From positions 1-23,660 of the forward strand of contig JBBQVS010000062.1 in NCBI GenBank assembly GCA_038211295.1: a DNA stretch of 23,660 nucleotides, written 5' to 3'. Numbering within the stretch: the stretch's first letter is position 1; the number at the start of each line of letters is the position of its first letter. This DNA comes from JBBQVS01 sp038211295. Its GTDB lineage: Bacteria > Chloroflexota > Ktedonobacteria > Ktedonobacterales > Ktedonobacteraceae. Made by a program: the position numbers and the translations under genes. The notes beneath the pieces are model-generated. The model did no database searches. It was not told the origin of the DNA and saw only the letters and a program-made list of their open reading frames with translations. This document shows positions 1 to 7,597 of this stretch, in pieces.

Positions 1-315
1 GCTTAAACAAGAGCATACAAGATGCTGGCTGGAATATGTTTGTGAGCATGTGTACCTACAAGGCAGAATGCGCCGGGAGAGAAGTGCTGACAGTCAACCC
101 CAGATATACCAGTCAAGTATGCTCAGGTTGTGGCACGATCCACAAGAAAGAACTAAGCGAACGCTGGCATAGTTGCGAGTGTGGGACAGAGGTAGATCGA
201 GACCACAATGCCGCTCTCAACATCCTGAACAAAGGACTGCAAACACTTTCGGGTGGGACGCACCCAACATTCGTCGCGAGTGTAGAAGCCCCTGCGTTTA
301 CGCATGGGGTACGTC
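1..315 (+). mobile_element. Right end of an IS200/IS605-type element (left part outside window)
   Basis: The element is recognised from the tnpB 3' end plus two subterminal hairpins. One is GGGTG/CACCC (251-255 with 261-265). The other is CCCCTGCG/CGCATGGGG (289-296 with 301-309, one bulged base), inside the last tnpB codons. Elements of this family end in such imperfect hairpins shortly before the cleavage site instead of in terminal inverted repeats. The exact right boundary near 315 (after GTCAC) is an estimate, because no empty site or second copy is visible for comparison. Confidence 0.55.
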
Positions 316-326
316 ACGTAATATAA
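3..326 (+). CDS. tnpB: TnpB (IS200/IS605 family RNA-guided nuclease), C-terminal part, cut by window edge
   Basis: The reading frame is open from the first bases of the window, so this is the last 107 codons of a longer gene whose start lies outside. The text matches the end of TnpB/OrfB: a stretch reading NKSIQDAGW, then YTSQVCSGCG with a second Cys pair CECG, which form the four-cysteine zinc finger (TNB domain), and EVDRDHNAALNIL, which carries the final RuvC aspartate. TnpB proteins are RNA-guided DNA nucleases carried by IS200/IS605 and IS607 elements. Everything visible looks intact, so I see no reason to call a pseudogene, but the first three quarters cannot be judged. An internal ATG at 36 is not the true start, because family-typical sequence precedes it in frame. 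No TnpA is visible downstream. Confidence 0.9.
   Translation, partial: LNKSIQDAGWNMFVSMCTYKAECAGREVLTVNPRYTSQVCSGCGTIHKKELSERWHSCECGTEVDRDHNAALNILNKGLQTLSGGTHPTFVASVEAPAFTHGVRHVI
200..315 (+). ncRNA. Candidate omega RNA (reRNA) at the tnpB 3' end
   Basis: TnpB nucleases use a guide RNA made from the 3' end of tnpB and the element's right end, with the guide read from the flanking DNA. The region has the expected position and two hairpins (251-265 and 289-309). If the element ends near 315, the guide would be the next 16 or so bases. The 5' limit is arbitrary and there is no direct sequence proof of transcription. Confidence 0.3.
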
Positions 327-393
327 CAACGTATATGTTGTGACTACAGTGTGATCACGAAAATGTTACAGACAAGTGAGAAGGAGGCGTCTT

Positions 394-1368
394 TTGAGCA
401 ATCAGGAGCAACAATTTTATACCCCTGACCGTTACCCGCCGCAGTCGCCATCACATGAAGTGCGAACTGGCGCAAACATCGATCCTCGCGAGCAAGAAGG
501 AATGTATGGTGCTGCTGAATACTACACAGGCGCAGGCCAAAAGCTCCAGCCGCGCCGACGCCAGCCAAAACGAAGACGCATATTTTGGCTTCTGCCACTG
601 GTGCTGCTTTTGCTGATAGGTGGCATTGGCTATCGTCTCGGTTCGGGTTCCGATAGTCATTGGGGCAAATACGACTCTGATAATAGATTTGGCGATATGT
701 ATATGCAAAACCATGTTTACACACTTAGTACACCAAAATTTATCATTGATACAAATGCGGGCCATGTCCACATTCATAGCGATAGCGACAGCACAAATAC
801 AGTCACTGTACACATTTCAAAGAGCAACAAAGCAGAACCTGACCCAATTGTGCAACAGGATGGAAACACCGTAACCATCAAGGCAATCGAGCAGAACTTT
901 ACAAACGACAATGTAGATATTGACATAACAACACCAAAGACAAGCGATATTCAACTACACGATAGCAATGGTGATGTAGACATCAGCACTGTAACAGGAA
1001 CGATCAACGCAAACGTAACGAATGGAAGAATCTCAGCCGACCATATCACTGGACAAGCTTCATTCTCTTCTACAAATGGTGATGTATCTGTCAGGGATAG
1101 TAGTTTAAGCGGCGCATCGACGCTACAAAGTACAGATGGTTCAGTGGAATACAATGGTACACTTGATGCACAGGGAACGTACAAACTCACTTCGGTAAAT
1201 GGTGATGTGCGTGCCACCTTGCCTGAAAACACGGCTTTTCATATCACTCATCATACTAACAATGGCCAGTACCACAATGATTTTGGGAATGAAGACAACG
1301 GAAGCGGCACGCGTCCCACACTAACGTTAGAGACGGGCAACGGTTCGATTGAGGTACATAAGTCATAG
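394..1368 (+). CDS. Membrane-anchored DUF4097-like beta-helix protein
   Basis: This is a 324-residue protein of unknown function. An in-frame GTG exists at 376, but I place the start at TTG 394: a strong AAGGAGG site (381-387) lies six bases before it, and would otherwise be read as a run of arginines. Residues 1-53 are polar. Residues 54-62 are very basic (RRRQPKRRR). They are followed by one membrane segment (about 64-82), so the large C-terminal part should lie outside the membrane. From about residue 100 the protein shows short repeated strands with SNGD, TNGR, TNGD, TDGS and VNGD turns. This is the look of the DUF4097/DUF4098 putative adhesin family, predicted to be a right-handed beta helix. 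A role in surface attachment or envelope sensing is only a guess. It stands alone between the IS end and a structured intergenic element. Confidence 0.8.
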   Translation: MSNQEQQFYTPDRYPPQSPSHEVRTGANIDPREQEGMYGAAEYYTGAGQKLQPRRRQPKRRRIFWLLPLVLLLLIGGIGYRLGSGSDSHWGKYDSDNRFGDMYMQNHVYTLSTPKFIIDTNAGHVHIHSDSDSTNTVTVHISKSNKAEPDPIVQQDGNTVTIKAIEQNFTNDNVDIDITTPKTSDIQLHDSNGDVDISTVTGTINANVTNGRISADHITGQASFSSTNGDVSVRDSSLSGASTLQSTDGSVEYNGTLDAQGTYKLTSVNGDVRATLPENTAFHITHHTNNGQYHNDFGNEDNGSGTRPTLTLETGNGSIEVHKS

Positions 1369-1390
1369 TAACGCTATAAAGCTGAAATTG

Positions 1391-1440
1391 GGAGACCGTA
1401 AAAATCTCTCCTACACGTAGGGGAGACTCTCATGGTCTCC
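1391..1440 (+). other. Folded intergenic element with mutually exclusive pairings
   Basis: Just after the DUF4097-like gene, GGAGACC (1391-1397) can pair with GGTCTCC (1434-1440). This would enclose a hairpin made of CTCTCCTA (1406-1413) and TAGGGGAG (1418-1425). Alternatively GGAGAC (1422-1427) can pair with GTCTCC (1435-1440), which breaks the first two pairings. No clear T-run follows, so it is not a textbook terminator. It could be a 3' processing or stability structure, a small RNA, or a dispersed repeat. Confidence 0.45.
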
Positions 1441-1594
1441 TAATTTCTCCTAATGAATGACGTACAATGTTGCTTGTTTGACCTCCTCCTCATGCATGAA
1501 TGCAGGGAATTCCCAACCTCATAGTTGAGCTTTTCCGTATAAAAAGGTACAGATGTGAAATACTTGCCAAAGTAAACGTTCATACATAGAGATG

Positions 1595-1603
1595 TGGTAT
1601 AAC
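1595..1603 (+). promoter_or_regulatory. Extended -10 promoter for the coiled-coil gene
   Basis: TGGTATAAC fits the extended -10 form TGnTATAAT with one mismatch. No convincing -35 lies 17 bases upstream. The predicted transcript would start near 1610 and reach the ATG at 1646 after a leader of about 35 bases containing an AAGAGG ribosome site (1633-1638). Confidence 0.5.
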
Positions 1604-1645
1604 AACAGGTTGCACAGAGATTTCAGGTAGCAAAGAGGCCGTATT

Positions 1646-3022
1646 ATGGTAGATGAAGCTTTTCCCGAACAGAGCAAGCAAGCATATCAAGATAGACAAA
1701 AGCAGTTACGCAGGCAAGAGCAACGTCTGGTAGAACGTTTGCGGGAGGCAGAGACCGAACAAGCCAGTGCGCTTGAACGTTTTCGACATGCTGAGGCGCG
1801 TCTACTCAAACGTATCGCGCGAACGCAACGTATCGAAGCGCGGTTGGCGACGGTGCGCCAACAAATAGAGGCATTTGAAGATGTAGATGCCATATTACTA
1901 CACGCTGGTATACGTAGGAACGTTACGCGAGATGAGTCGCAAATGTCTTACATAATTGACAACAGCACCCCGCTTGCGAAAGCACAGGCCGCCCGCGCGG
2001 TTGCGGAGGCGACAGAGGAAGCGGCGCGGCTCGCGATTGCACGCGCTCACCATGTCGCGGCACATCTGGCTCACATGGCGACGGGTCGGCATCTGATACA
2101 AGAATTGCTTACGTTGGAGGAAGACGCCGCACGGGCGAGTGTTGCGGCACTGGACGCGGAACTTGCGGCACAGGAAGCCGAGCAACTGGCGAACGCGGAA
2201 CCATTTGTACTCTTGCCTCTCAATGAGAGTACCACCGATGCTATAAGCGAGAAGGCCGAACGCACAGAGGGGCAAATCCTGCTCATTGAAGATATTTCTG
2301 ACTCAACACAGCATAATGAAGATGCACTTCAAGCGGTGGTGAGTGGAGAAGACGTGTCTCACCAAATAGCACAACGTGCCGACGACCCGTCCGATCAAGC
2401 GGTGCCGAGCGTAGAAGACGTGTTTACAGATGAGACAGAAATAAACACGCATATGGGGCCACCCGCGATGCTGGAGCGCGAACGGGTCGCGGAGGTTGAT
2501 GAAGAAGAGGGGATGGTTGAAATGGTTGCGGCAATGATGATTGCCGACGTGACCGCCGCTAATGCCGCTAACGCGGAAGCACTCGCGGAGGAGGCGAGTG
2601 CGCGAACACGGGAAGCAAGGCGTCTGGTGTATGAGATTGACGCTGTACTGGAACGCATTCGTGACGCGATTCGGAGCGGAACCTCTAGCGGAGACGCGGC
2701 GGAGGCTATTCTGTTTGACGCGGAACGCGACGCGACCCGCGCCCATGCGATGCTCGCGGATGCCGAAGCCGCTGAGGAACGCGCCCGCCGTGCCGCGATG
2801 GAGGCGGAAGCCGAGGCGGAGGTCGCGGAGGGTATGGCGTTTGCCACAGAAGAGCGGACTGAGTCCGCCGAAACGCAGTGCGAAGAGGATGCAACAGCTT
2901 TACTTACGGGACAGCATACAGGCGATACAGGCGAGATTGAGCAATTACCTTCGGCACCTGAGAAGCAGTTAGAAGATGAAGATACCATCGAGTTACCCGT
3001 TGTGCATACCCAACATTCGTGA
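1646..3022 (+). CDS. Ala/Glu/Arg-rich coiled-coil protein of unknown function
   Basis: I do not recognise a named family. The 458-residue product has no signal peptide or membrane segment. Residues 12-80 are rich in Gln, Arg and Glu with heptad-like spacing. Two further Ala/Glu/Arg-rich stretches (about 110-190 and 285-420) look like long amphipathic helices or coiled coils. They are separated by an acidic, less ordered part (about 195-280). The tail is acidic. The ATG at 1646 has AAGAGG seven bases upstream and an extended -10 promoter before it. The gene overlaps the next by 47 bases, so the two are probably translated together. A scaffold or structural role is possible but unproven. A long antisense reading frame (2395-3093) exists only because of the Ala/Glu codon bias and is not a gene. 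Confidence 0.75.
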   Translation: MVDEAFPEQSKQAYQDRQKQLRRQEQRLVERLREAETEQASALERFRHAEARLLKRIARTQRIEARLATVRQQIEAFEDVDAILLHAGIRRNVTRDESQMSYIIDNSTPLAKAQAARAVAEATEEAARLAIARAHHVAAHLAHMATGRHLIQELLTLEEDAARASVAALDAELAAQEAEQLANAEPFVLLPLNESTTDAISEKAERTEGQILLIEDISDSTQHNEDALQAVVSGEDVSHQIAQRADDPSDQAVPSVEDVFTDETEINTHMGPPAMLERERVAEVDEEEGMVEMVAAMMIADVTAANAANAEALAEEASARTREARRLVYEIDAVLERIRDAIRSGTSSGDAAEAILFDAERDATRAHAMLADAEAAEERARRAAMEAEAEAEVAEGMAFATEERTESAETQCEEDATALLTGQHTGDTGEIEQLPSAPEKQLEDEDTIELPVVHTQHS

Positions 3023-4142
3023 AAACCGCCTTCCCTATGAGGTGGTCGTAGCGCGGCGTTGGTGGGCATTGCCACCGGGAACGCCGCTCCCATTGCTGAA
3101 TGGTGGAACGTGTGAACTTGTCTTCAGTGGACGAGCGGGTGGGCCAGCAGGGCCAGATGTGTGTGACGCGGTGCTAGTATTCGCATCGGGGGAAGCAGCG
3201 CGTGTGGGCGATGTCGAGTTTCATGTCCGCAGCAGCGATTGGGTCGCCCATAACCATCATAGTGACGCACGCTACAATAACGTCATACTGCACGTTGTAC
3301 TTCTCTGTGATGATATGAACTCAACGCGTTGTCAGAACGGTGCCAGCGTTCCCGTCTGTTCGCTCAATGATACTCCAGCCTTTCATGCAGGATATAGTGA
3401 GCACTCGGAAAAATTTCGCTGGCCTTGCCATGCTGTCATACGTACTTTGGATGTGGCGGAATGCGATACGTTGCTGCAGCGTGCGGGTCTCCTGCGTTTC
3501 GAGCAAAAAACACACGCTTTTGTGGAGTTGTTGCACGCCGAAGAGCAAGCGCGAGCTAAAAGGAAGGACTGGTATAACGCGTGCCTGTTGCCGATGTTAG
3601 CCGAGGCACTGGCATATGGACGCGACAGGGCGTTTTTCCGCGCGGCGGGCAAACGGCTTCTTGGGCTAGAACATACAGTACCGGAGCCACTTGGACGTAC
3701 TCCCGCGCCGTCGCCGCTTGACGCGCGACGCTTGGATGTACTACGAAAACTTGTTACGCGAGAACAGGACGTATGGGGGAGTTTACGTGCGCGTATAAGC
3801 GAGGCGCAGGAGTGGCGGGAGCATCAGCTACGCACATATTTTCGCACGCGAGGGTTAAGCCTTGCCCGTACTGATATACTGTTGTGTAATGTCGTATTGC
3901 CCTTCGCCGCAGCCGTCGCGCTAGTAGAACAGGATACGCTACTGGGGGAACGCACTCAGCGATTGTATGAAACGCATCCAACCCTGTCCTCAAATATGAT
4001 TACACGGATGATGACCTCGCAACTTCTGCTGCCACAAGAGCCACATGGAAGTTGTCGGCAACAAGGACTACACTATATTTATCAACAAACATGTCGTGCT
4101 AAGCACTGTGCAGACTGTATTATGGGAAGAAGAATTTTATGA
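2976..4142 (+). CDS. DUF2851 family protein
   Basis: This is a 388-residue soluble protein that fits DUF2851. Typical features are RRWWALPPGT near the N-terminus, GPAGPDVCDAVL, VGDVEFHVRSSDW, a DARYNNVILHVVL segment (about residues 95-108), and a Cys-rich end (CRAKHCADCIMG). The pattern of acidic residues around GDVEFHV and the HVV strand resembles a restriction-endonuclease-like core, but this is a visual impression and the function of the family is unknown to me. The ATG at 2976 overlaps the upstream gene by 47 bases and has only a weak ribosome site. Alternative starts at TTG 3000 or GTG 3042 would still keep the recognisable domain. The stop overlaps the next ATG (ATGA at 4139-4142), so the gene is coupled to the pseudouridine synthase. 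Confidence 0.8.
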   Translation: MKIPSSYPLCIPNIRENRLPYEVVVARRWWALPPGTPLPLLNGGTCELVFSGRAGGPAGPDVCDAVLVFASGEAARVGDVEFHVRSSDWVAHNHHSDARYNNVILHVVLLCDDMNSTRCQNGASVPVCSLNDTPAFHAGYSEHSEKFRWPCHAVIRTLDVAECDTLLQRAGLLRFEQKTHAFVELLHAEEQARAKRKDWYNACLLPMLAEALAYGRDRAFFRAAGKRLLGLEHTVPEPLGRTPAPSPLDARRLDVLRKLVTREQDVWGSLRARISEAQEWREHQLRTYFRTRGLSLARTDILLCNVVLPFAAAVALVEQDTLLGERTQRLYETHPTLSSNMITRMMTSQLLLPQEPHGSCRQQGLHYIYQQTCRAKHCADCIMGRRIL

Positions 4143-4933
4143 CTGAGTATGAAAATGAGGGCAGACCAACGAACAGAGAAAAAATAGAAGCGCAGGAGGA
4201 TGGCGAACGGCTCGCGCGTTTTCTCGCGCACGCGGGTGTTGCCTCACGCCGTCATGCTGAAATGTTGATCGCGAGTGGGCGCGTGCAGGTAAACGGCGCA
4301 ATGATAACCGCGCAGGGGACGCGCATTGATCCAACGCATGACCGCGTGCGGGTCGATGGTAAAGCGATACAGGGGATAGTCGCCCATGTTTACATTCTGC
4401 TCCACAAGCCAGCAGGCTACGTGTGTACCGTTAGTGATGAGCGCGGGCGTCCTACTGTGCTTGATCTGTTGCCAGCAGACATCCGTAAGTTGCGCGTCTA
4501 TCCCGTTGGCAGACTCGACGCGGATACAAGCGGTCTGCTTTTGCTTACAAACGATGGCGATTTCGCACAACATGTCGCGCACCCACGCCACTCTACAACC
4601 AAACGCTATGAGGCACTCGTGCAGGGGTGTCCCGCACCGGAAGTCCTCAACGCATTACGCAGGGGTGTGGTTATTCCTGAAGATGACGGAGAGCAACACA
4701 TTACGGCTCCTGCTGTTGTTAACATCGTGCGACGAATGGGCGGTGACTGTCTGCTCTCATTAACATTGCATGAGGGCCGTAAGCGGCAAATACGTCGTAT
4801 GCTCACCGTTGTTGGGTATCCCGTGCTGCAATTGCAGCGCGTCGCCGTGGGTTCGCTTACACTACAAGGCGTTGCGGGTGGTAAGTGGCGGTATCTCACC
4901 GAAAACGAGCGGGAAGAATTCTGCTCTGAATGA
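4139..4933 (+). CDS. rluB: rRNA pseudouridine synthase, RsuA/RluB type
   Basis: The enzyme converts a specific uridine of rRNA to pseudouridine. The 264-residue protein has the expected two parts. An S4 RNA-binding domain covers about residues 23-77 (LARFLAHAGVASRRHAEMLI, GRVQVNG). The catalytic domain carries the motif GRLDADTSGLLLLTNDG at 124-140, in which Asp127 is the catalytic aspartate, and the late motif EGRKRQIRRM. In many bacteria the gene sits next to scpAB and cmk. Here cmk follows, but scpAB is replaced by the DUF2851 and coiled-coil genes. The start overlaps the DUF2851 stop by four bases. The choice of RluB (23S) over RsuA (16S) rests on gene order and general similarity only. 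Confidence 0.9.
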   Translation: MTEYENEGRPTNREKIEAQEDGERLARFLAHAGVASRRHAEMLIASGRVQVNGAMITAQGTRIDPTHDRVRVDGKAIQGIVAHVYILLHKPAGYVCTVSDERGRPTVLDLLPADIRKLRVYPVGRLDADTSGLLLLTNDGDFAQHVAHPRHSTTKRYEALVQGCPAPEVLNALRRGVVIPEDDGEQHITAPAVVNIVRRMGGDCLLSLTLHEGRKRQIRRMLTVVGYPVLQLQRVAVGSLTLQGVAGGKWRYLTENEREEFCSE

Positions 4934-4970
4934 TGCTGTATTCCGCGCTCTGTTCTGCTCCACATGCTTA

Positions 4971-4979
4971 TGATATAAT
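4971..4979 (+). promoter_or_regulatory. Extended -10 promoter for cmk-plsC
   Basis: TGATATAAT is a perfect TGnTATAAT. The -35 position holds only a poor match (TGTTCT at 4951-4956), which is common for extended -10 promoters. Transcription would begin near 4986, giving a leader of about 40 bases with GGAGG (5016-5020) before the cmk ATG. Confidence 0.65.
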
Positions 4980-5024
4980 CGCGAAGGCAGAACTATTTAC
5001 CGAAATTTGTGAGATGGAGGAGTC

Positions 5025-5720
5025 ATGCACGGTGCGTTGGGGCCTGGAAGAATTACTATTGATGGACCTGCTGGTTCTGGCAAAAGTACCATTGGTGAAC
5101 ATCTGGCCCATACACTGGGCTATCTTTATGTAGACACGGGGGCGGCATATCGAGCCGTTGCGTGGCTTGCTCTACAGCAAAGAGTGGATTTGCACGATGG
5201 CCCCGCGCTGGCACGTCTGGCAGAGCATACCGAGATCGAGATAGAGCGACCAACCATCGAGGACGGACGACAATATACTGTGACTATTTATGGGCGCGAT
5301 ATTACGTGGGATATTCGCGATGCCTCAGTGACGCGCTACGTCTCAACCGTCGCGACGCATCCAGAGGTACGCGCAGTTTTGCGTCAATGGCAGCGCATGA
5401 TGGCGCGAAAGGGACAAGTAGTGATGGTCGGGCGTGATATCGGAGCGGTTGTTTTACCAGACGCCGAGCTGAAAATATATCTTACTGCAAGCCTTGAGGA
5501 GCGGGCGCGTCGTCGCCATGCCGAGCTGGTCGCGCGATTGGGTGAGTCACACCCGACACTGCCAAGTCTACATGAACTGGTGGACGACATTCATCGACGC
5601 GACGACGAGGATCGCGAGAATATGCATCCCGCAAGCGATGCCATCATTGTCGAGACGGATGGCTTGAACATTCCACAGGTTCTCGACACTATTTTGAAAT
5701 ATGTGGAGAAATTTAGATGA
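5025..5720 (+). CDS. cmk: Cytidylate kinase
   Basis: The product phosphorylates CMP and dCMP with ATP in the cytoplasm, for nucleotide recycling. Its 231 residues match the usual family length. The P-loop GPAGSGKST lies at 14-22, followed by YVDTGAAYRAVAW (NMP-binding region). Then come VMVGRDIGAVVLPDAELKIYL and the lid-region motif RRDDEDRENMHPASDA, equivalent to the R-x-x-x-D region of Cmk proteins. The ATG is preceded by GGAGG four bases upstream. The gene has its own extended -10 promoter and its stop overlaps the start of the acyltransferase gene (ATGA), so the two are co-expressed, as in many bacteria with a cmk-plsC pair. Confidence 0.95.
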   Translation: MHGALGPGRITIDGPAGSGKSTIGEHLAHTLGYLYVDTGAAYRAVAWLALQQRVDLHDGPALARLAEHTEIEIERPTIEDGRQYTVTIYGRDITWDIRDASVTRYVSTVATHPEVRAVLRQWQRMMARKGQVVMVGRDIGAVVLPDAELKIYLTASLEERARRRHAELVARLGESHPTLPSLHELVDDIHRRDDEDRENMHPASDAIIVETDGLNIPQVLDTILKYVEKFR

Positions 5721-6460
5721 AACTAGAACCTGACGCAAGCAACACCACCTTGCCAGTTGATGAAGCGAAACCATCTTCTACTCTACCTGAAAAGGCAAAG
5801 AAGTCCACAATAAATCTTTATGAACCCTATGTGACGCCACCGTTTCTCTATAATCTTATTCGCTGGGGAATGGCTGTCCCAATTCTTCTGCTACTCTCGC
5901 GTATTCGTTTACGAGGTCGTCACAACATACCCAAAGATGGCCCGTTTCTGATAGCCGCGAACCATCTTGCCTGGACCGATATCCCCTACATTCCGCTTTT
6001 CTTGCCGCGCAAGGCCATCTTTATGGCAAAAGAAGAGTATTTCAGTAGTAAAATCGCGTGGTTGGTGCGCTTTCTGGGAGCGTTTCCGGTCAAACGTGGC
6101 GAGGGAGATCGTCAGGCATTGCGGACCGCGGATGAGCAGCTCAAGAAGGGCAATATGGTCATCGTGTTTCCAGAGGGAACGCGTAGCAAGACTGGCGCGA
6201 TGGCGAAAGCGCACGCGGGCCTTGGCATGATTGCCCTGCGTTCAGGCGTGCCTATTGTGCCGGTTGCTATCTGGGGAAGCGAAAAAGTCCTGAAGGAGTT
6301 TGGGCCGCGCGTGACCATCTCGTATGGCGAACCGATAGTGTTCAAGCCCAAAGGAGCGAAAATGACGCGTGAAGATATCGACAACGCAACAGAAGAGGTC
6401 ATGCGTGCAATAGCGGCAATGCTTCCCCTCTCGTATCGCGGAGTATACAGCGACCAATAA
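5717..6460 (+). CDS. plsC: 1-acyl-sn-glycerol-3-phosphate acyltransferase (PlsC family)
   Basis: The enzyme should transfer a fatty acyl chain to lysophosphatidate at the inner face of the membrane, giving phosphatidate for phospholipid synthesis. The 247-residue protein has a polar N-terminal extension of about 40 residues and a membrane-anchoring hydrophobic segment (about 45-62). The catalytic NHLAWTD block follows (HX4D, His83 and Asp88), then FPEGTRSKTG (151-160) that binds the glycerol phosphate, and VPIVPVAIWG. It is coupled to cmk through a four-base overlap and is followed directly by a strong hairpin. Other lysophospholipid acyltransferases share these motifs, so substrate preference is not certain. 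Confidence 0.9.
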   Translation: MKLEPDASNTTLPVDEAKPSSTLPEKAKKSTINLYEPYVTPPFLYNLIRWGMAVPILLLLSRIRLRGRHNIPKDGPFLIAANHLAWTDIPYIPLFLPRKAIFMAKEEYFSSKIAWLVRFLGAFPVKRGEGDRQALRTADEQLKKGNMVIVFPEGTRSKTGAMAKAHAGLGMIALRSGVPIVPVAIWGSEKVLKEFGPRVTISYGEPIVFKPKGAKMTREDIDNATEEVMRAIAAMLPLSYRGVYSDQ

Positions 6461-6472
6461 CTCCTCTATTGA

Positions 6473-6499
6473 GAGCAATAACGCTCAGCGTTATTGCTC
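6473..6499. terminator. Convergent hairpin between plsC and the NYN gene
   Basis: There is a 12-bp perfect stem (GAGCAATAACGC at 6473-6484 with its complement at 6488-6499) and a three-base loop. It lies 12 bases after the plsC stop and covers the stop codon of the convergent NYN gene (6491-6493). On the plus strand a five-T run comes seven bases later (6507-6511). On the minus strand there is no T-run. It probably limits read-through from both sides. Confidence 0.6.
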
Positions 6500-7438
6500 A
6501 GCAGGTTTTTCGGGAAGCATTCGCATTTCGGGGTGGCCTGTGATGCGCTTGCGTAACTCGAAGACATCCTCACACATACGCACAAGAGAAGACAGGTCTT
6601 TCTGTCCATATGCGTTAGGATTGAAGCGTGGCTCAATCTGGCGCAGTGTCAGGCCGAGCCGCGAGATGAGTACCCACTCGGTATCTTTGCCCTCCGATGA
6701 CCGCTTGTATGCGCGTTCCAGTAGCTCGATAAGTTCCAGGCTTGGTTTTGTCATCACCGTAGACGCGGGACTCACGAACGTTGGTACGGGTGCCGATGAC
6801 GGATACATCGTTATAACGGGTGAGGTGAACGAAGTATGTTCACCGTGAGTAGGTACATGAGTAAAGGGGGTATGTTTAGGTACGTGTAATGGTGGAAGAA
6901 TATCTTCGGTTGTTACAAACGCGGTACAGGCTTTCGCGAGTGCAGGCGATGTAGCGGGGCGGCCAATGCCAAGCACGATACAACCGGCGGAGCAGAGCCG
7001 TTGCACAAGTGGCGCATAATCGCTATCGCTTGTGACAATACAAAAGTGGTCAATGTGGTCGCGGTAAAACATATCCATCGCATCCACTACCAGCGCGATA
7101 TCTGCCGCGTTCTTATACGAAGAGGTAATTTCGCTGTGATGTATCTGCTTTAGGCCATAATGTGGGCTAACATCCTTCCAGCGTTGCATAGAGGGTTGCG
7201 ACCAATTGCCATACACGCGTTTGGTTGTCACGCATCCAAACTTGCCAGCTTCAACGAGAATCGGCCCAATTAGATCAGCAGAAATGTTTTCGCCGTCAAT
7301 GAGCAGTGCTAATGGCGCAACTTGTGTTGCGCGAGAGAGAGAACGTATCAACCGTACACCATGCGTTATGACCCACTGAGTAAGCGAACGCTTATAGTGT
7401 TTATGGAAGTGTCCGGTCTCTGAAGTATCATCACTCAT
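6491..7438 (-). CDS. NYN-domain putative ribonuclease with C-terminal LOTUS/OST-HTH domain
   Basis: Residues 42-180 form a NYN (PIN-like) domain: LLIDGEN with Asp48, AADIALVVDA with Asp113, and VTSDSDYAPLVQRL with Asp138 and Asp140. These are the acidic residues that bind metal in this fold. Next come about 45 Pro/Thr/Ser-rich residues (185-230), a likely flexible linker. Residues 233-300 (LIELLERAYKRS, WVLISRLGLTLRQIEPRFNPNAYG, LSSLVRM) resemble a LOTUS/OST-HTH winged-helix RNA-binding domain. Known relatives combine the two to cut or handle RNA, as in eukaryotic MARF1. The substrate here is unknown. The ATG at 7438 is preceded by a purine-rich stretch but no strong ribosome site. It lies 159 bases downstream of the peptidase-helicase gene on the same strand. 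Confidence 0.85.
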   Translation of the reverse strand: MSDDTSETGHFHKHYKRSLTQWVITHGVRLIRSLSRATQVAPLALLIDGENISADLIGPILVEAGKFGCVTTKRVYGNWSQPSMQRWKDVSPHYGLKQIHHSEITSSYKNAADIALVVDAMDMFYRDHIDHFCIVTSDSDYAPLVQRLCSAGCIVLGIGRPATSPALAKACTAFVTTEDILPPLHVPKHTPFTHVPTHGEHTSFTSPVITMYPSSAPVPTFVSPASTVMTKPSLELIELLERAYKRSSEGKDTEWVLISRLGLTLRQIEPRFNPNAYGQKDLSSLVRMCEDVFELRKRITGHPEMRMLPEKPAEQ

Positions 7439-7554
7439 CAGTTTTCCCCGCTTCCTTCATACACAGAATTTTTGTTTTGAATGTCTCTTCTTAGATATGA
7501 GGTAGATTCAAAAAGCAAAATGTGTAACCTCTTTACAGATACGTGTGGAGCTAT

Positions 7555-7593
7555 AAAAAAGTTGCTTTCATACAATCCCGTATTTCGCACGGG
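7555..7593 (-). terminator. Weak terminator-like hairpin after the peptidase-helicase gene
   Basis: Reading the minus strand, CCCGT (7593-7589) pairs with ACGGG (7581-7577) around a seven-base loop, and a six-T run follows about 16 bases later (7560-7555). The stem is short and the T-run is too far away for a classical terminator, so read-through into the NYN gene is plausible. Apart from this, I see nothing in the 7439-7597 gap. Confidence 0.25.
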
Positions 7594-7597
7594 GATG

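Noticed and set aside
376..393. GTG 376 as start of the DUF4097-like gene
   Set aside because: These codons are the Shine-Dalgarno sequence of the better TTG start at 394.
344..813. Two minus-strand reading frames opposite the DUF4097-like gene
   Set aside because: No domain or ribosome site, and fully covered by a well-supported gene on the other strand.
2395..3093. 232-codon antisense reading frame, rich in Ser and Ala
   Set aside because: It mirrors the GCG/GAG codon bias of the coiled-coil gene, has no recognisable domain, and runs through the start of the DUF2851 gene.
4930..5133. 67-codon frame between rluB and cmk
   Set aside because: It overlaps the cmk promoter and the cmk P-loop region in another frame and shows no ribosome site.
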